Positions 1 to 8,608 of a stretch of DNA of 64,000 nucleotides are shown in pieces; positions within the stretch are counted from its first letter, which is position 1; the number at the start of each line of letters is the position of its first letter. A model generated the notes under the pieces. The model did not search any database. It saw nothing but the letters and a program-made list of their open reading frames with translations, and was not told the DNA's origin. The stretch is from Allobosea sp. (GTDB lineage Bacteria; Pseudomonadota; Alphaproteobacteria; Rhizobiales; Beijerinckiaceae), in assembly GCF_017308075.1 (NCBI RefSeq), contig NZ_JAFKFX010000034.1, positions 62,001 to 126,000 of the forward strand, given 5' to 3'. The translations under genes and the position numbers were made by a program.

Positions 1-1122
1 GAATGGGCGTTCCGGATTCTCTTCTATGCCGGCGGCCTGCTGCTGCTTCTGGCGGCCGACGGCCTGCTGATCATGCTGCTCCATCTGCAGCCGACCGCCT
101 CGTTCGGCCTGTCGCTGCTGCTGGTCGGCTTCGCCTATCTGCCGCTGCGAAGCCTGCTCTGGGAACGGCTGGTCGAGCGGCGCAGCGTCGAGCGGCACGA
201 ACTGTTCCAGGCGGTCATCGACATCTCCTTCACGGGTTCAGCCACGGAACGCTCGCGGCTCTGGCGCTCGCTGCTCGGCCGCCTGTTCGAGCCGGTCGAT
301 CAGGTCGTGACGAGCGAGGCCGTCACCCAGGCCGCAATCCTGCGGGACGGGCTCGACCTCGCGGTTCCCGCAGTCGCCGATACGCCGGCGCTCACCCTGC
401 GCTATGGCTGGGCCGGACGGCGCCTGTTCGGCTCGCGGGACGCAAAGCTCGCCGAGCAGCTCGTCAGGATGATGCGCTATTCCGAAGCGAGCCGCAGCGA
501 GTACGAGCGTGGCCGGACGGAAGAGCGCCACCGCATCGCCCGCGACCTGCATGACGATGTCGGAGCACGCCTGCTCTCGGGCCTGCACAAGAGCGGGGTC
601 GACGACGTGCAGCGGGTCCTGCGCGACGCGCTCGCCGACATCCGCTCGATCGTCGGCGGACTGTCCGCCGACTGCCTGCCGCTCTCGCAGGTTCTCGCCG
701 CCTTGCGGCACGAGACCGGAGACAGGCTCGACATGGCCGGCATCGAGCTGAGCTGGCTGCTCGAAGGCGAGGAGGAGAGCGACTGCCTGCTCGACTACCC
801 CGTCTATCGCGGACTGATCTCGCTTCACCGCGAGATCATCACCAACGTCATTCGCCATGCCCATGCCAGTGCGGTCGAGGTCAGGCTGCGCCTGTCGGAG
901 GGCATGCTGTCGATGCGCATCCGCGACGACGGCGACGGCATACCGCCGTCGACGGAGGAGGCACGGACCGGCCACGGGCTTCTCGGCATCCGGCGACGCA
1001 TCGCCGAACTCGGCGGGGAGATCGCCTTCGAGCCTGTCGAGCGCGGCACCAGCATCGCGATCTCGCTGCCGCTGCGCCGCATCGCGCATGGCGGTGAGCC
1101 GGCCAGGACGGCGCAGCCATGA
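1..1122 (+). CDS. Sensor histidine kinase, NarX/DesK type (5' partial)
   Basis: The reading frame is open from the first base of the window, so the N-terminus is missing; 373 residues are visible. The start is hydrophobic (two membrane segments, up to about base 165), followed by a linker and a HisKA_3 dimerisation box with RIARDLHDDVGARL; the phospho-accepting His is the codon at 550-552. A HATPase_c domain follows, with N-box like EIITNVIRHAHAS (about 832-873) and G-boxes DDGDGIP and GHGLLGIRRRI near the end. It should autophosphorylate and pass phosphate to the response regulator starting 84 bases downstream. The signal sensed is unknown. Confidence 0.9.
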   Translation, partial: EWAFRILFYAGGLLLLLAADGLLIMLLHLQPTASFGLSLLLVGFAYLPLRSLLWERLVERRSVERHELFQAVIDISFTGSATERSRLWRSLLGRLFEPVDQVVTSEAVTQAAILRDGLDLAVPAVADTPALTLRYGWAGRRLFGSRDAKLAEQLVRMMRYSEASRSEYERGRTEERHRIARDLHDDVGARLLSGLHKSGVDDVQRVLRDALADIRSIVGGLSADCLPLSQVLAALRHETGDRLDMAGIELSWLLEGEEESDCLLDYPVYRGLISLHREIITNVIRHAHASAVEVRLRLSEGMLSMRIRDDGDGIPPSTEEARTGHGLLGIRRRIAELGGEIAFEPVERGTSIAISLPLRRIAHGGEPARTAQP

Positions 1123-1206
1123 TCCCCGCGATCACGGGGTCGCGAGCGGATCAGGCAGAGCCTATCGTCACGATCCGTGCCCCTTCCCGGTAATGACGCA
1201 ACCTGC

Positions 1207-1899
1207 ATGACGGACAGAACAGAGCCGCAGCACCGCGCCGACCGCACCGGCCTCGTCATCGAGGACAGGCCCGACACCAGGCGCTGGCTCGTGGCGATGC
1301 TGAAGGCCGCCTTTCCCGGCATCACCGTACGCGAGGCGACATCCATGGCGAGCGCGCGGGCACGGCTGCGCGACGAGCGGGGGCGCGACCGCGCCGAGGG
1401 CCCGCAGGACATCGCGCTCGTCGATATCGGCCTGCCGGACGGTTCCGGCATTGACCTCATCCGCGAGATCGCGGCGCAGCATGCGCGCTTCAGCCCGATC
1501 GTGACCACGATCTATGACGATGACCAGCATCTGTTCGAGGCCATCGCGGCCGGGGCCCAGGGCTATCTGCTGAAGGACCAGCACGAGGATACGATGGTGC
1601 GCTACCTGCACCGGATCGACGCCGGCGAGCCGCCCCTGTCCCCCTCCGTCGCCCGGCGGATTATGACGCATTTCGCGCGCCGGCAGCCCGAGCCCGCCGC
1701 CGAGCCGGTGATGCTGACGCCGCGCGAACAGGAGGTGCTCGCCCTGATCGGAAAAGGGCTGCGTATCCCCGAGGCCGCCCAGGTCCTGGGCCTCACCTCT
1801 CATACCGTCGCCGGCTATGTGAAGAGCGTCTATCGCAAGCTCAACGTCTCGTCGCGGGCGGAGGCGGCGATAGAGGCGGTCCGGCGCGGAATCGTCTGA
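1207..1899 (+). CDS. NarL/LuxR-family response regulator
   Basis: A 230-residue protein with a receiver domain (residues about 13-130) and a C-terminal LuxR/GerE helix-turn-helix (LTPREQEVLALIGKG onward). The phosphorylation site is Asp73 in ALVDIGLPDGSG. The first acidic pair is reduced to E-D in VIEDRP. It lies directly after a HisKA_3 kinase on the same strand, the usual partner arrangement. An upstream GTG at 1177 would add 10 residues; neither start has a strong ribosome site and I chose the ATG because homology-like sequence begins shortly after it. Target genes are not evident. Confidence 0.88.
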   Translation: MTDRTEPQHRADRTGLVIEDRPDTRRWLVAMLKAAFPGITVREATSMASARARLRDERGRDRAEGPQDIALVDIGLPDGSGIDLIREIAAQHARFSPIVTTIYDDDQHLFEAIAAGAQGYLLKDQHEDTMVRYLHRIDAGEPPLSPSVARRIMTHFARRQPEPAAEPVMLTPREQEVLALIGKGLRIPEAAQVLGLTSHTVAGYVKSVYRKLNVSSRAEAAIEAVRRGIV

Positions 1900-1906
1900 G
1901 GAACGA

Positions 1907-2359
1907 TCAGCCGGGCGCGGCCGGGCGATCCAGCCGATAGGCGAGTGCCGAAAGGAAGCCGCCGATCCCCGCCACGAACACGGCCAGACCGATGGCGCCT
2001 TCGTCCTCGAACAGATAGCCGGCGTAAGCGGCCCCCCACCAATTGCCGGCGAGCGTCCCGACGACGACCAGCAGGAGGCGACGGCCGCGCCGCCAGCGCA
2101 GGACAAGACGGTCCGAGACCGGCAGGGCGATCAGGGCGGCCGGCGCGACAATGGCCAGAAGATGGAGCAGCGCGGCGGCGAGGGGAGCAAAGCCATGGCT
2201 GGCGATGCTGAGGAAAAGCAGCATGGGGAAGAACAGGCCGCCGGTCGAGACCGAGAGCACGATCGCGGCGGCCAGCAGACCGCCGACCAGCCCGACCAGC
2301 AGGGCCCACAGGGATCGCCCGGGCCAGATGCCGGGCAAGGCTGTTAACGTCGCCCGCAT
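1907..2359 (-). CDS. Small multi-pass membrane protein, unknown
   Basis: 150 residues, about four hydrophobic segments (residues 14-32, 38-55, 57-78, 98-116 and a weaker one at 122-140). No catalytic motif is recognised. Its start overlaps the end of the upstream secreted-protein gene by 16 bases, so the two are probably co-transcribed and translated together. It ends 8 bases from the convergent response regulator. Function cannot be assigned. Confidence 0.7.
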   Translation of the reverse strand: MRATLTALPGIWPGRSLWALLVGLVGGLLAAAIVLSVSTGGLFFPMLLFLSIASHGFAPLAAALLHLLAIVAPAALIALPVSDRLVLRWRRGRRLLLVVVGTLAGNWWGAAYAGYLFEDEGAIGLAVFVAGIGGFLSALAYRLDRPAAPG

Positions 2360-2880
2360 GAGGCCAGCACGAAGGCCGAACGACTGACGATCTCACGCTC
2401 GCCGCTGCCGCCGAGCTCAGCGGAATCGTACCAGAGCGTCGGGCCGAAATCGGGCAGGAAAAGGATGGCCGGCGCGGCTGATCCGGCCCGGGGAGCGTCC
2501 GCGATCTCGGACAGGTCGCGACGCAGGGGAATGAGGCGCAATGGCGTGGCCGGCTCGGCTGTGTCCGACGCGGCCGCGATGGGCTGGCCGCGCTCGGCGG
2601 GAGCGACGCTCGACGGGTCGCGGATCGCTTCAAGCGTCAGGCCACCATAGCCATTGGCGGCCTGAATGCGGAACCAGTAGCTCTGCCGGGCCGTGCGAAC
2701 GCGCAGAAACAGATTGGAGGCGGCAGTGCCGAACGATCCTGCCGCCAGCAAGGCCAGCTCTGTCCCCTTGTCGCCCCGCTGGACGTAGCGCGCGGATTCC
2801 GCCGGACAGGGCCCGGCGGCAAGGGCACCGGGTATCATGGCAGGCGTCAGGACGGCCAGACAGGCAAGGCGGGCGCGCAT
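2344..2880 (-). CDS. Secreted hypothetical protein
   Basis: 178 residues starting with a typical signal peptide (MRARLACLAVLTPAMIPGALA, cleavage likely after ALA). The mature part has one early Cys (GPCPAES), an SH3-like or fibronectin-like beta pattern (FLRVRTARQSYWFRIQAANG) and a second Cys near the C-terminus. The start at 2880 is preceded by GAGG five bases upstream; the frame stays open to 3066 but the extra N-terminus destroys the signal peptide. Overlaps the following membrane-protein gene by 16 bases. I do not recognise a family. Confidence 0.65.
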   Translation of the reverse strand: MRARLACLAVLTPAMIPGALAAGPCPAESARYVQRGDKGTELALLAAGSFGTAASNLFLRVRTARQSYWFRIQAANGYGGLTLEAIRDPSSVAPAERGQPIAAASDTAEPATPLRLIPLRRDLSEIADAPRAGSAAPAILFLPDFGPTLWYDSAELGGSGEREIVSRSAFVLASCGRR

Positions 2881-3099
2881 CGAAACCTCGCGGATCTTCG
2901 CGGACAGCCTAGGGAGCCAGCAGTCACCGCTCCATCCCCGGAACAGGGGGCTCTGTATCGCGAGGATTCCCGACATCCGGACCGGGGGATGCGCAGCTCG
3001 AAAGCACGGCAGCGTCCGCTCCAGGAAATGACCTCGAGGCCGTCCACGAAGTCGGGTCAACTCCATCCGCCCCGAACCCCCAGCTCAGTCAAAGCAATG

Positions 3100-4206
3100 C
3101 TATGATCCGCGCATGCGCTCGATGAGCTGGAGCAGCTCGCTCTGACGACGGGTGTGTGTTTTCGAGAAGATCATCTTCAAATGGTCGCGCACCGTTCCTG
3201 AGGTGATCCCGAGCGTCTGCGCGGCGGAAACGGGGTCCTCCCCGGCAGCGAGGAGGAGCGCCGTGCGCGCCTCGGCTGGCGTCAGGCCGAATGCTTCGCG
3301 CAGTTTCTCCGGCGTCGGAAGCTTGCTGCTCTCGAGGTCATTGACGGTCAGCAGGGCCCTGGCGCCGGTGAGGATATCCGAAAGGCCGGCGATGATCGGC
3401 ATGGCCTTGACGATGAGCGGCCGGCGTCCCAGTCGACGAAGCACCATCCAATGCGGCTCCGTCCGGGTAACGGAGATGCCCGGTGCCAGGACCGTGGCGA
3501 TGAGTGCCTGCAGGCGTTCGCTGTTTTCCGCATGCGTCGTGCGCAGCACCCCGTGCGACAGGGTGAAGTCCGACCCGAGCAAAGCTTTCGCATCGGTATT
3601 GAGGCGGATGACCCGCCCGGCCGCATTGAGGAGGAACGCAGGCCTTTCAATCAGCTCCATCGTATCGAGCACAGCTTCGGCGCGCTGGGTCGACAGCGTT
3701 TCGATCAAGGTCAGCACGCGAGCCAGATGGTGCCGAAGACCCGACAGAGGTCGCAACTCCTCATATGTGAAAGCGTCTTGCCTGGAGTTCCTGAGCATGA
3801 CTAGGCCGTAATGCTGGCCATCTCGCGAGAACCCCAGCGTACCCCACCACGGCAGGTCCCAAGGACGGAGCCATTCGTTATGGTAGGCGCTGTTGCGCCG
3901 CTCCTGCTCGGTGGAGACGTCGTGCTCGATCAGCACTTTCCGCCCTTGGCGGAGAAGCGGCCAGGCGCGGTAACCCCGCAAGTCGCGCTTGTACCAACCG
4001 CTGTCGAGAAAGTCGTCGATTGGAGCGACCAGTTCGGGCGAAACCGGCCTCGCGATCAACGTCTTGCTGCCGACATCGGTCGCCAGGCACGCCCCGACAG
4101 CATTGGCCGAGCGAGCAATGTCGTTCAGGACATCCGGCCAGGTCTCCGGGGCGACCACGACATTGTAGAGCTTCTCGAGATCGAGGCCGTTGTCCTTCTC
4201 GCCCAT
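3100..4206 (-). CDS. LuxR-type transcriptional regulator (paralogue of the 60288-61475 gene)
   Basis: 368 residues. The N-terminal half resembles the 395-residue regulator at 60288-61475 in layout: about 180 residues of unassigned sensor region, a PAS-like segment (RPAFLLNAAGRVIRLNTDAK), then a C-terminal GerE-type helix-turn-helix (FGLTPAEARTALLLAAGEDP with SGTVRDHLKMIFSKT). Start at 4206 is chosen for GAGGACA seven bases upstream; the frame is open to 4275 without another good site. It is divergent from the acyltransferase-led EPS block beginning at 4780, with a CCCCAATCGGG element in between. Ligand unknown; a regulator of the adjacent EPS genes is a reasonable inference. Confidence 0.85.
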   Translation of the reverse strand: MGEKDNGLDLEKLYNVVVAPETWPDVLNDIARSANAVGACLATDVGSKTLIARPVSPELVAPIDDFLDSGWYKRDLRGYRAWPLLRQGRKVLIEHDVSTEQERRNSAYHNEWLRPWDLPWWGTLGFSRDGQHYGLVMLRNSRQDAFTYEELRPLSGLRHHLARVLTLIETLSTQRAEAVLDTMELIERPAFLLNAAGRVIRLNTDAKALLGSDFTLSHGVLRTTHAENSERLQALIATVLAPGISVTRTEPHWMVLRRLGRRPLIVKAMPIIAGLSDILTGARALLTVNDLESSKLPTPEKLREAFGLTPAEARTALLLAAGEDPVSAAQTLGITSGTVRDHLKMIFSKTHTRRQSELLQLIERMRGS

Positions 4207-4273
4207 GGCTTGTCCTCGATACCCGCACACGACATGCGAAGCAGCCCTCATCAACTGGCGACGCGGGCACCCC

Positions 4274-4285
4274 ACCCCAATCGGG
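4274..4285. promoter_or_regulatory. Candidate LuxR-paralogue operator ACCCCAATCGGG
   Basis: Imperfect palindrome 68 bases upstream of the LuxR-type gene start at 4206. The same element with a perfect CCCAATTGGG core occurs at 61601-61612 upstream of the paralogous regulator. Sharing between two otherwise unrelated promoters of paralogous regulators suggests a binding site; this is inference from two copies. Confidence 0.4.
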
Positions 4286-4779
4286 ATATGTCGAACCTAG
4301 GGGAATTTGTAGCTTAGAGAGGCGTTTTCGACGCGATCAAAATTTCATAACCTAGAATTTATTCTTATCCATCTCCGAGAATTCGGCTTCAACGCACAAT
4401 TTTTCGTTCCATAGGATCAGTGTGCTGAACGCCGGTCTTCGCTTCTTTCGCCGTCCACTTCCAAACCTCCCAGCTTTTCTCGATGCAACGGCCCCTGGGG
4501 ATCCGACGGCCCGGCTTTAGGCTGTTCAGTTGCAGGCGCTGCTGCGGATCGGACGACGGAAGCACTCCGTCGCCTGCCGGGCCGCGACCAATGCGAAGCG
4601 CTGACCGCACCCCCGACATTTCCGCGGCAGTCGGCACGGCGTGCGGTGTTGCCGCCTGGATCGATCCACGGCGCGCGCTCCGGTCGGAGTACCGCGTCAA
4701 AATGGGGTTAACCCGTTTGCCAGAAGCGCCCTCGGAGGGCGGAACCGTATAATGGCGCCAACCCTCGGGGAGAGCGCTG
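4286..4779. other. Long intergenic region before EPS block A
   Basis: About 490 bases without a supportable gene. The first 110 bases are AT-rich, contain AACCTAG twice (4294-4300 and 4349-4355) and probably hold the divergent promoters. The rest is GC-rich; the open frames there (for example 4389-4700 minus, 4483-4752 plus) have low-complexity composition and no ribosome sites. A short CGCCCTC-GAGGGCG hairpin lies near 4729-4743, 37 bases before the next gene. Confidence 0.5.
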
Positions 4780-6063
4780 GTGCAACAGGGTCCCGTCGAT
4801 CTTGTGGACGAGTCACGCCGTCACGTTGCGCGGCAGGTGATGGATGACCTCGGCGAGGCCACCATCTCGGTCGAAATCACCACGCCGGAGCGTCTGGCAA
4901 CGATCGAGCGGGAATGGCGCGACCTTTCAGGCCGCGCTCTGGCCGACAACGCCTTTCTGGAGCCGTCGCTCATCGTAGCGGCAGCCGATGCGCGCGCGGC
5001 CGAGATCGCGGTACTGCTGGCCTGGAGCGCGCCGCAGCCCGATACACCCAGTCGACTGGTCGGTCTCTGGGCGCTGGCGCGCCAGCACGCATTTCCGTTT
5101 CTGCCGGTGCCGATGCTCAAGACGCCGGTGCTCGACCACGCCTTTCTCGGCACCCCCGTGCTCGACCGCGACAACGCCGCCGCGGCTTTTTCGGGCATGC
5201 TGGACGCGATCGCCACAGAGCGCTCGCTGCCGGATACTCTGAGCATCGGAAGCCTCGATGCGAGCGGGCCCGTCGCCGCTGTCGTCGCTGACGTCCTGGC
5301 GCGGCGCGGCTCATCCAGCACCCGGCTCGAAACCCGGCTTCGTCCCGCGCTGCTTAAATCGGTCGCAGGCAGCGGGGCCAGCCCGGTCGCGCCCAGCCGC
5401 GCCAAGGCGCTGCGCAAGAAACAGCAGCGACTCGGGCGCCAAGGCCTCGTCAGCTGCACGCGGCATGCGGGCGACAGCGAGATCGCGCCGGCCATCGAAG
5501 AATTCCTCACGCTCGAGGCTTCGGGCTGGAAGGGGCGCAAGAGCAGCCGTGGGCAGGCGATCCTGCGCACGCCGGCGCTGGCGAGCTTCTTCAAACGGAC
5601 GATCGTCGCGCTGGCGAACCGCCATCAGGCCCAGATCATCGCCCTGCGCCTCGACGGGCGGGCCATCGCCATGCAGGTCACCGTCCAATCCGGCGAAACG
5701 GCCTTCACCTGGAAGTCCGCCTATGACGAAGCCCATCGCGCCTGCGCCCCCGGGCTGCTGCTGCACCAGGAGGTCACCAACCGCTTTCTCGCCGACCCCG
5801 CCTTGCATGCGATCGATTCCTGCAATCATCACGATACCGGTCACATGGCCGAATTCTGGGCCGGCCGGCGTGAGGTCTCGGATCTGATCATCACGGTGCG
5901 GCCGCAGCGAAGCCTGGCCTTCGGACTGGTCAGCACGGTGGAGATCGCCCATCGCCGCCTGCGCGCTATGGCTCGGCGCATGCGTGCGCTGCTGCAGGCG
6001 GCAAGGCAGCACCACGCCGCTCCGGCTGTACCGGCGGGCAAGGCCGGCAAGGTGCAGCCGTGA
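4780..6063 (+). CDS. CelD/BcsL-type GNAT acyltransferase (copy 1)
   Basis: 427 residues of the Acetyltransf_6 (CelD/BcsL) family, GNAT-fold proteins found in polysaccharide loci. The signature lies in the C-terminal half: EEFLTLEASGWKGR, then LRLDGRAIAMQVTVQSG, FTWKSAYDE and IDSCNHHDTGHMAEFW. GTG start at 4780 has GGGGAG about seven bases upstream. It is followed by a paralogue whose GTG overlaps its stop (GTGA). The likely role is transfer of an acyl group to a sugar or lipid intermediate of the EPS; substrate is unknown. Confidence 0.85.
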   Translation: MQQGPVDLVDESRRHVARQVMDDLGEATISVEITTPERLATIEREWRDLSGRALADNAFLEPSLIVAAADARAAEIAVLLAWSAPQPDTPSRLVGLWALARQHAFPFLPVPMLKTPVLDHAFLGTPVLDRDNAAAAFSGMLDAIATERSLPDTLSIGSLDASGPVAAVVADVLARRGSSSTRLETRLRPALLKSVAGSGASPVAPSRAKALRKKQQRLGRQGLVSCTRHAGDSEIAPAIEEFLTLEASGWKGRKSSRGQAILRTPALASFFKRTIVALANRHQAQIIALRLDGRAIAMQVTVQSGETAFTWKSAYDEAHRACAPGLLLHQEVTNRFLADPALHAIDSCNHHDTGHMAEFWAGRREVSDLIITVRPQRSLAFGLVSTVEIAHRRLRAMARRMRALLQAARQHHAAPAVPAGKAGKVQP

Positions 6064-7364
6064 GCGAAAGCGCTGCCCTGCCGCGCTTCAGCCGGGTCTC
6101 GCCAGCGGGTGAACCGCTCCGTTTCGCAGATGATCAAGCAGCAAGCCCGTCGCGGCCGGCGCAGACGCCACGGATACAGCTGGCGAGCGCCCACGACTTT
6201 GCCGACCTGCGGGACGATTGGGCCGATCTGGTCAGCCGCGCAGCAATCCCGAACGTCTTCATGGATCCAGCCGTAGCGACGGCATTCGCCTGCGCCTGGC
6301 CGGATCGGGTGCGGGTCCTGTTGGCCTGGACCGACGATCAAGAGGCGGAAGTCCCGCCGCGGCTTCTCGGCGCCTGGCTGCTGGTGGAGCGTCACACCCG
6401 GCTGAGCTGGCCCTGGAAGGCCCTGGTCTGCCCGCCGGGGCCGGTCGCCTATCTCGGAACGCCGGTCATCGACGGCAGACAGGTCACGACAGTCCTTGCG
6501 GCGATGCTGGCGGCGGTCCGCCGGATGCCGGAGCTGCCCAAGCTGATCCAGGCCGGCGACATGTCGGGGGGCTCCGCGGTGACGGACGCTCTGGAGACCT
6601 TGCTGGACAGCGGAGCCGGCAGCTCGCGGCTGCTGGAGACGCGGATTCGGGCTGGCCTGACCTCTTCCGACGACCCGAAGGCCTTTTGGGCCGCCTCGAT
6701 GTCGCCGCGTCGGCTGCAGGGCTTCGCCCGCAAGCGACGCCAGCTGAGCAAGGAGGGCGAGCTGACGCTGAGCTTCGTCGACGAGCCGGCCGCGGTCACC
6801 ACCGCGCTGGAGGAATTTCTCCGGCTCGAGGCCTCGGGCTGGAAAGCCGCGCGCCACAGCGCGCTCGCATCCAATCCGGACACCCGGCGTTTTGCCTGCG
6901 AGCTGGTTCTCGGCTTGGCTGAGCGTCGGCTGGTCAGGATCGAGGCGCTGCGGCTGGACGGGAAGCCGATCGCGATGTGGGTGGTGCTGCTGTGCGGAAA
7001 CGCAGCCTTCACCTGGCGCACCGCCTATGACGAAACCTATAGCCGCTTCTCGCCCGGCGTTCTGCTGCTCGAGCATACGACGATGCGCTTGCTGGCCGAT
7101 CCGACGATCAGCTTCACTGATTCCTGCAATCACCGCGACACCGGCCAGCAGGCCGAACGCTGGCCCGAGCGCCACGAAGTGCGCGATCTGCTGATCGATG
7201 TCGCGCCCGGCCGAAAGCTGCGCCTGCTCTTCCTGGCGAGCCGCGAGAAGGCCTATCGACGTGGCCGCGAGGCGGCGCGACAGCTCTACCACCGTCTGCG
7301 CCCCATCCTCGCCCAGTTCCGGCGCCGGCTGCGTGGCGAGGCTGCCAAAGACCCGCAAGAGTGA
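6060..7364 (+). CDS. CelD/BcsL-type GNAT acyltransferase (copy 2)
   Basis: 434 residues, clear tandem paralogue of the preceding gene: same order of blocks EEFLRLEASGWKAAR, LRLDGKPIAMWVVLL, FTWRTAYDE and TDSCNHRDTGQQAERW. It begins with GTG overlapping the previous TGA by four bases, so translation is probably coupled. The first 45 residues differ most from copy 1. Two diverged tandem copies imply two acceptors or two acylation sites rather than simple redundancy, but this is inferred. Confidence 0.85.
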   Translation: MSESAALPRFSRVSPAGEPLRFADDQAASPSRPAQTPRIQLASAHDFADLRDDWADLVSRAAIPNVFMDPAVATAFACAWPDRVRVLLAWTDDQEAEVPPRLLGAWLLVERHTRLSWPWKALVCPPGPVAYLGTPVIDGRQVTTVLAAMLAAVRRMPELPKLIQAGDMSGGSAVTDALETLLDSGAGSSRLLETRIRAGLTSSDDPKAFWAASMSPRRLQGFARKRRQLSKEGELTLSFVDEPAAVTTALEEFLRLEASGWKAARHSALASNPDTRRFACELVLGLAERRLVRIEALRLDGKPIAMWVVLLCGNAAFTWRTAYDETYSRFSPGVLLLEHTTMRLLADPTISFTDSCNHRDTGQQAERWPERHEVRDLLIDVAPGRKLRLLFLASREKAYRRGREAARQLYHRLRPILAQFRRRLRGEAAKDPQE

Positions 7365-7371
7365 GGACGCC

Positions 7372-8580
7372 ATGGCGCGCTCGGCAGACATCGTCATCGT
7401 CGGAGGCGGGCTTGCCGGAGCAAGCGCCGCCGTGATGCTCGGCCGCACGGACCATGAGGTCCTCCTGATCGACCCCCATGACCCGCCGCGGCCGGATTTC
7501 CGCTGTGAGAAATTCGACCCCTCGCAGATCCGCCTGCTGCGGCGCATGGGCCTGGACGGGCTGGTCCTGCCGGCGGCGACGCAGAATCGCGAGCTCTGGG
7601 TCGCACGGCTCGGGCGCCTCGCCGACAAGCTCGCCGTCGAACAATACGGCATCCTCTACCAGCCACTGGTGCGGGCAGTTAGACGGGGCATCCCGCCGCA
7701 GGTGCGCTTCCTGAACGGGACCGTGGCGGCGATCAGCCTGAGCGACGATGAGCAAACAGTCACGCTCACGGATGGCGAGGTCGTGACGGCCCGGCTTGTC
7801 GTGCTCGCCAACGGACTGAATCGCGCCCTGCGGGGCTCGCTGGGAATAGGCTGCCAGACGCTCAGCCAGACTCATTCGGTCACGGTCGGCTTCGATGTCG
7901 TGCCGACCGCGAGCGCGCGCTTGCCCTTCGACTCCCTGACCTATTACGGCGAGCGGCCACAGGATCGGATCGCCTATCTCACCCTGTTCCGTCTCGGCAC
8001 GGTGATGCGCGCCAACCTGATGACCTATCGCGGCCTCGACGATCCCTGGCTCAAAGCGATCCGCGAAACGCCGGAAGCCGCGCTGACGAGCGTGATGCCG
8101 CGGCTGGCCGCGCTGATCGGCCCCTTCGCGATCCAGGGCACGGTACGCGTGCGACCGGCCGATCTTTATGTCTCGACCAATATCGAACAGCCGGGCGTGG
8201 TGCTGGTGGGCGATGCCTTCGGCACCTCCTGTCCGGCGGCTGGAACCGGCACGAACAAGGTGCTGTGCGATGTCGAGCGGCTCTGCTCGGTGCATGTGCC
8301 ACGCTGGCTGGCGACGCCCGGCATGGAAGCGAGCAAGATCGCCTCCTTCTACGCCGACCCCGAAAAGCGTGCGACCGACCTGTCCTCGCGCCGCGCGGCC
8401 TATGCGCTGAAGGCCCGTTCCCTCGCCGATGGCCTCCTCGGACACGCAGCCGGCTACGCACGCTATGTCGGCCGCCTGGCCAAGGGATTCGCGCGCCGCG
8501 GGCTCGCGCGCCTGCGCAGCCTGTCGCAGCAGGCGGGTAGACTCTCCTGGAGGCGCGGCCCGGCACAGGCTGGCCGATGA
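7372..8580 (+). CDS. FAD-dependent oxidoreductase (PHBH/geranylgeranyl-reductase-like fold)
   Basis: 402 residues. The N-terminus has a dinucleotide-binding loop IVIVGGGLAGASAA (residues 7-20) with acidic end ID of the second strand (LLIDPHD). A second FAD-contact motif VVLVGDAFGTSCPAAGTGTN is near residues 276-296. Together these place it with group A flavoprotein monooxygenases and related reductases. The ATG at 7372 follows GAGG and lies 7 bases after the previous stop. It is sandwiched between CelD/BcsL acyltransferases, so it may modify the same lipid or sugar intermediate. Substrate cannot be read from sequence. Confidence 0.85.
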   Translation: MARSADIVIVGGGLAGASAAVMLGRTDHEVLLIDPHDPPRPDFRCEKFDPSQIRLLRRMGLDGLVLPAATQNRELWVARLGRLADKLAVEQYGILYQPLVRAVRRGIPPQVRFLNGTVAAISLSDDEQTVTLTDGEVVTARLVVLANGLNRALRGSLGIGCQTLSQTHSVTVGFDVVPTASARLPFDSLTYYGERPQDRIAYLTLFRLGTVMRANLMTYRGLDDPWLKAIRETPEAALTSVMPRLAALIGPFAIQGTVRVRPADLYVSTNIEQPGVVLVGDAFGTSCPAAGTGTNKVLCDVERLCSVHVPRWLATPGMEASKIASFYADPEKRATDLSSRRAAYALKARSLADGLLGHAAGYARYVGRLAKGFARRGLARLRSLSQQAGRLSWRRGPAQAGR

Positions 8581-8608
8581 AATCTCTTGATCTGCGGGAG
8601 GCGGCAGC

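Noticed and set aside
4389..4752. Overlapping ORFs on both strands before EPS block A
   Set aside because: Arg/Pro/Ser-rich low-complexity translations without ribosome sites; typical of GC-rich non-coding sequence.
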